Of a stretch of DNA of 64,000 bases, positions 60,492 to 64,000 are shown piece by piece. The notes under the pieces were generated by a model, which worked only from the letters and a program-made list of their open reading frames with translations, did no database searches and had not been told where the DNA came from. The DNA is from Hyphomicrobiaceae bacterium (GTDB lineage Bacteria > Pseudomonadota > Alphaproteobacteria > Rhizobiales > Hyphomicrobiaceae), in contig JACKJI010000001.1 of assembly GCA_020638035.1 (NCBI GenBank), positions 248,001 through 312,000 on the forward strand. Reading direction: 5' to 3'. How positions within the stretch are numbered: position 1 is the first letter of the stretch; each line of letters begins with the position of its first letter. Made by a program: the position numbers and the translations under genes.

Positions 60492-62591
60492 ATGAGTGTC
60501 AATGTCACCGTGCTGATGTCCGTTTACAACGGCACAAGGTACCTGCGCGAGGCCGTCGACAGCATCCTCTCGCAAACATTTCGCGACTTCGAATTCCTCA
60601 TCATCGACGATGGATCGACCGACGATACTTGGACAATCCTCCAAGCATATGCCCGCCAGGACTCCCGGGTCCGTATCCTCCGCCAGGCCAACGCCGGACT
60701 GGCGCAGTCCTTGAATAATGGGCTGGCACTTGCCGCTGGCGAAATCATCGTTCGCATGGACGCCGACGATGTCGCAATGCCTGAGCGCATCGCGCGCTTG
60801 CTGGACTACCTGGAAGCCAATCCGACGATCGCGGCAGTCGGTTCAAACATCCAATACATCGACGACAGCGGCAAGCCGACCCATGAAGGGCACTATGCCA
60901 CCGCACCCGCCGAGGTCGTAAAAAAGGTACTCGAAGGACACACGCCAATGGCCCATCCAGCGGTGGCCATGCGAAAAAAAGCTGTGCTGGAGGTTGGCGG
61001 CTATCGCCCGGCATTCGCTTACGCGGAAGACTACGATCTCTGGCAACGTCTGGTCGATCGATACCAGATCTCCAACGTGCCCGATTTGTTGTTGAAGTAC
61101 CGCATCCACGCCAGCAACGTATCTAACGTCCATGCTTACCCGCAGATGCTCTCAGCCTATGTCGCGCGGCTCTCGGCTCAGGAGCGCCACAAGGGCAACC
61201 CAGACCCGGCGTCAACTGTGACACATCTCAGCATCTCGGTCCTGGACCGTTTCGAGCAAGATCCTCATCAGCTGGCCGTGATGCTGTTTCACCTGACACA
61301 GACCGCAGTGGCGAATTACAAGGCAAGCGGCGATCCCGACTTGCTCGACGAGGCGGAGCAGTGCCTCGGTCGACTGGCCGCCACGGGCGGTCGGAAATAC
61401 CGGCGGCTCGCCAGAATGGTCGCCGGACACAGACTGCAGCAAGGCAAACTGGGGCATGCTGCCGGCCACTTCGCGCGCGGCCTCATACCGACGCAGCATG
61501 TCAGCCGGGCCTTTAAGGCCGCGTCACAATTGCGGGCAGACACCTTGCGCAACCGCCGCCTTGCCGCAGCACTCGTCCATGGCGCCGATCCCGAACACCT
61601 GGATACACCGCCACCCATCCGCCTTGACGCTGAAGATCTTCGCCAACTGGTGCATCAGGCAACCGCGCATGCTGTGCTTCCAGCCGTGCTGCGGGGCTTG
61701 CAGCCACTCGCAACACGCGTATCCGATTTCGACGCGGCGACGTCCGACGCGGCGACACAGGCACGGATGTTGGCAACACACTCGATGATGCTGCGGGGAT
61801 TCGCCGACGCGCTACTGGCAGATCTCGGCGGCGAACCCGTCACCCTCATCAAGGGACTGACGTTTGCCCGCACGATTTACCCACAACCACAGCTGCGCCC
61901 GTTCACCGACATTGACCTGCTCATCGCACCGCAAGCCAAGCCTCGTGTCGAAGAGGTGTTGCGCGCTCGTGGATTCGCATTTGCCGGAGATTTCCATGAT
62001 CCAGCCCGACGTGAGGACAAGTGGCTGCACAAACAGAACCAGACACTCCTGGTCGAAGTGCATGGCAACATGGTCCATGCACCGAGCCTGCAAAAGGCAG
62101 TATCGCTCTCCTATGAGGACCTTGCCACCGTCGGTGCAGGTACGCCCGCGTCCCACTTGATGATTGCAACCATGCACGCAGCGCTGCATCAGTACGAGAG
62201 CCTACGGCAGGTTGTCGATATCCTGCAGGCGGCGCGCGCACTGTCGACACCGGCTGACGAGCAGAAAATGGAGAACCTTGTTGCGCGGACCGGCGGCCGC
62301 CTTGCGGCGGTAGCTGGCCTCGACTTGGCTTCGCGGATATTTGGCGAACCGCGGTGCCGCGAGATCGCCCGCGGCTTAGGGCCGGCGCAGCACGGCCAGC
62401 TTGCGCGCCTGTTGATCAATCGCAATGTCGTTTTGTCGATGACGACCGAACGCCGCGTATATTATACGTGGCGCAGACAGGGCTTCAGAGAACTCCTGAA
62501 GCGCGGTCGCTTTGTTAGCGCGCCCTCGCAGGCAGAGGCAGCATTGAAATCGCACGTACCGTCAACGCCGCAACTCAACCAAGACCAATAG
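60492..62591 (+). CDS. Fused GT2 glycosyltransferase and NTP_transf_5-type nucleotidyltransferase
   Basis: A 699-residue protein with two enzymatic parts. Residues about 4-230 are a GT2 (GT-A fold) domain: VTVLMSVYNGTRYLREAVDS, FLIIDDGSTDDT, and the metal-binding DADDV after IIVRM, with PMAHPAVAMRKKAVLEVGGY and AYAEDYDLWQRL. Residues about 370-640 match the nucleotidyltransferase PF14907: VTLIKGLTFARTIYPQPQ, RPFTDIDLLI with the D-x-D pair, and LLVEVHGNMVH. Between them is a helical linker. Such nucleotidyltransferase domains occur in RiPP and cell-surface clusters next to PqqD-like proteins, exactly as here (15 bases downstream). Substrate and product are unknown. Confidence 0.82.
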   Translation: MSVNVTVLMSVYNGTRYLREAVDSILSQTFRDFEFLIIDDGSTDDTWTILQAYARQDSRVRILRQANAGLAQSLNNGLALAAGEIIVRMDADDVAMPERIARLLDYLEANPTIAAVGSNIQYIDDSGKPTHEGHYATAPAEVVKKVLEGHTPMAHPAVAMRKKAVLEVGGYRPAFAYAEDYDLWQRLVDRYQISNVPDLLLKYRIHASNVSNVHAYPQMLSAYVARLSAQERHKGNPDPASTVTHLSISVLDRFEQDPHQLAVMLFHLTQTAVANYKASGDPDLLDEAEQCLGRLAATGGRKYRRLARMVAGHRLQQGKLGHAAGHFARGLIPTQHVSRAFKAASQLRADTLRNRRLAAALVHGADPEHLDTPPPIRLDAEDLRQLVHQATAHAVLPAVLRGLQPLATRVSDFDAATSDAATQARMLATHSMMLRGFADALLADLGGEPVTLIKGLTFARTIYPQPQLRPFTDIDLLIAPQAKPRVEEVLRARGFAFAGDFHDPARREDKWLHKQNQTLLVEVHGNMVHAPSLQKAVSLSYEDLATVGAGTPASHLMIATMHAALHQYESLRQVVDILQAARALSTPADEQKMENLVARTGGRLAAVAGLDLASRIFGEPRCREIARGLGPAQHGQLARLLINRNVVLSMTTERRVYYTWRRQGFRELLKRGRFVSAPSQAEAALKSHVPSTPQLNQDQ

Positions 62592-62605
62592 TAGGGAGAT
62601 TAGCC

Positions 62606-62902
62606 ATGAGTCCCGATGCGGTACCCAAGCAGGCATTCGGATTCATTGCCGAGGACATGGAGGGCGAGACGCTGCTCTATCGTCTCGGTGCCCACAAGGC
62701 GATCCACCTCAATGAAACGGCAGCGCTGATCTGGAAGCTGTGCGACGGCACGCGCAGTGTGCGGACCATAATCGAGGAATTGCGGGGGATTTTCCCCGAC
62801 ACGAGTATCGACGTTTCCGCCGATACTCAGGAAGCCTTGTCGTTGCTGATTGGCGAAGGCGCGCTGATCGAAACCGGCTCATCGAACACCGCATCCCGCT
62901 GA
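62606..62902 (+). CDS. PqqD-like (RiPP recognition element) protein
   Basis: A 98-residue protein with the PqqD winged-helix pattern: LLYRLGAHKAIHLNETAALI, WKLCDGTRSVRTIIEELRGI and the helix ALSLLIGEGALIETG. The L-N-x-T-A-x-x-I-W block is the usual recognition-helix signature. It differs from the true PqqD at 8466 and is not next to pqqE. Relatives in other clusters bind leader peptides of ribosomal natural products and hand them to modifying enzymes. Its start is 15 bases after the glycosyltransferase fusion gene with GGGAG, so the two are co-transcribed. Its end overlaps a convergent glycosyltransferase by 76 bases. No precursor peptide is visible. Confidence 0.85.
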   Translation: MSPDAVPKQAFGFIAEDMEGETLLYRLGAHKAIHLNETAALIWKLCDGTRSVRTIIEELRGIFPDTSIDVSADTQEALSLLIGEGALIETGSSNTASR

Positions 62903-64000
62903 GCATCGAGCTCACGAACCATTGCCTCGATCAATGGTTCTGCGACATTCGCGCCGAGAATCTGCCCAAAGTGTTCCTTGATCGGTTGGACGGAGACCCC
63001 AAGTTCGCGAAAACCGATGAGGTAATTGCGAATCCGGTCGTCCCACTTGTTGACGTATGGCACGCCCATCGGGCGCTGGAAGCGGTGCAACCAGCGCAGG
63101 AAGGGCAGGCATAGCGCCCGCCCGCCCGCGCGCCGGAACTTTTCGTGGATGTACCATTCCTCGCCGCCGAAACCACGAAACTGCGGATTGAAACCAGGCC
63201 AGGCGGCGCGCCGGAAGGCATAAACGCCGAGCCCCTGCATCGGTATCTCGAACGGCGGAGCATCGATATCCTCTGCCCTGGAATCGAGGTCCCAGGTGCC
63301 GAACATGCCTTGACGCCAATCCGTACGGAAATGCGACGCCAGTTTTTTCATGTCGTCGTAGACCAGCGGCCCCTGCAGCAAATCACACGATTGAGGATTG
63401 TCGGCGAAATAGCGGCGCAACTTGGCCAGAGCCCCCGGCCATAGGAGCACATGGCAGTCCATAACGAGGATGAATTCACCGCGCCCTTCATCGACGATCT
63501 TCTGGCGCACCATCGTACCTGTTCGCTCCGACGACGGCAGATAGCGATAATCGGTCGAAGCGCTTTCAAGCGCCTTGAGGTGCGTGGCACAGCGTCCGGT
63601 TGGGTTATTGTCGATAATCAGGATTTCGACGTCTTCCAGCGCATCGCCGTGATACATGCGCAGCGCCTGCAGCGTGAAGTAGACGCCATCGTAATCGTCA
63701 TACGTGGCCATGCCGATGGTCAGCGACTTCCGGTCTGCACGAATTGGGGTCGGCGCGGGTACCGCACTTGGCACTGGGAGAGATGGTGTCGTCTTGGTGG
63801 GGGCGCCAGACGGACGTGCCAGCCCCATCAAGAAACGCCGCATACGCTCACCATCGAGCGTGCCGTCCACTGCGAGACCAACCAGCGTATCGAGGGTACC
63901 TTCGAGCTGATCGAAGCCCCCGTAGCGCAGGCTCAACGCAGGCGCCTTGCGCGCCAGCTTGGTGAGTGCTGCGAAACCACCATCACGGAAATTGCGCGCA
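62827..64000 (-). CDS. GT2 family glycosyltransferase, N-terminus cut by window edge
   Basis: The minus-strand frame is open to position 64000, reading NFRDGGFAALTKLARKAPAL at the edge, so the true start is probably outside; a TTG at 63936 is possible but unlikely. The glycosyltransferase domain starts SLTIGMATYDDYDGVYFTLQ, continues with EILIIDNNPTGRC and FILVMDCHVLLWPGALAKLR (where D-C-H replaces the usual DXD), and later has GFGGEEWYIHEKFRRAGGRA. The D-x-H and G-x-E-E-x blocks resemble GalNAc-transferase-like GT2/GT27 enzymes. About 390 residues are present. It converges with the PqqD-like gene, overlapping by 76 bases. It may serve the same surface or peptide-modification pathway. Confidence 0.82.
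   Translation of the reverse strand, partial: ARNFRDGGFAALTKLARKAPALSLRYGGFDQLEGTLDTLVGLAVDGTLDGERMRRFLMGLARPSGAPTKTTPSLPVPSAVPAPTPIRADRKSLTIGMATYDDYDGVYFTLQALRMYHGDALEDVEILIIDNNPTGRCATHLKALESASTDYRYLPSSERTGTMVRQKIVDEGRGEFILVMDCHVLLWPGALAKLRRYFADNPQSCDLLQGPLVYDDMKKLASHFRTDWRQGMFGTWDLDSRAEDIDAPPFEIPMQGLGVYAFRRAAWPGFNPQFRGFGGEEWYIHEKFRRAGGRALCLPFLRWLHRFQRPMGVPYVNKWDDRIRNYLIGFRELGVSVQPIKEHFGQILGANVAEPLIEAMVRELDAQRDAVFDEPVSISAPSPISNDKAS

Overview
The window is a GC-rich alphaproteobacterial chromosome segment, most likely from the Hyphomicrobiales (Rhizobiales). Three things point there: conserved housekeeping order (murA-DUF2948-hisD-UPF0262-phosphatase; FYDLN protein-aroA; cmk-rpsA-sppA-ihfB; trpF-trpB-trpA-accD-folC; proB-proA), a CP4-like class II EPSP synthase, and the DUF3489/DUF2924/serine-recombinase module. 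Denitrification genes, PQQ genes and a quinoprotein-dehydrogenase-associated SoxYZ-like carrier suggest a denitrifier that also uses PQQ-dependent periplasmic dehydrogenases, as methylotrophs do. The species is not determined.

Region 1 (1-7464) handles nitrite and nitric oxide: a partial nnrS, a Crp/Fnr regulator of the Dnr/NnrR type, nirS (cytochrome cd1 nitrite reductase) and, divergently, nirI, an ApbE flavin transferase (nirX) and an exported truncated-hemoglobin-like protein. No heme d1 biosynthesis genes are present here. Region 2 (7552-12323) has mogA divergent from an apparent operon pqqA-pqqD-pqqE, a PuuD-like membrane protein, a SerC-like aminotransferase and a divergent PyrD-like flavoprotein; pqqB and pqqC are absent.

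Region 3 (12314-17645) is a scar: a broken Crp/Fnr gene, an IS3-family element without target duplication, a palindromic repeat, a broken RTX acyltransferase gene, and a DUF3489-DUF2924-small ORF-serine recombinase module beside tRNA-Ser(GGA). Region 4 (17924-22903) has a ModE-like regulator, a long perfect inverted repeat, modABC, the SoxYZ-like carrier and a secreted nuclease. Molybdate uptake, MogA and nitrogen-oxide respiration fit together, although no molybdoenzyme is visible.

Region 5 (23058-32501) is mostly housekeeping on the minus strand (nupC, yacG, maf, phosphatase, UPF0262, hisD, DUF2948, murA), interrupted by a plus-strand Crp and membrane adenylate cyclase pair. Region 6 (33164-42608) has tRNA-Thr, a GIY-YIG protein, a lipid A-type acyltransferase, IS1595 and IS1182 remnants, tRNA-Ala, a FYDLN protein, aroA, an AT-richer ClpP-like secreted protein and an intact IS1182 element.

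Region 7 (42636-58500) is core metabolism: a glutamine amidotransferase, an ACP-like protein without its serine, cmk, rpsA, sppA, ihfB, lapA, a TRIC channel, trpFBA, accD, folC and proBA. Region 8 (58778-64000) is accessory: a secreted tandem-repeat protein, a Cys-rich protein with a Gly-Met tail, a glycosyltransferase-nucleotidyltransferase fusion, a PqqD-like protein and a second glycosyltransferase running off the window.
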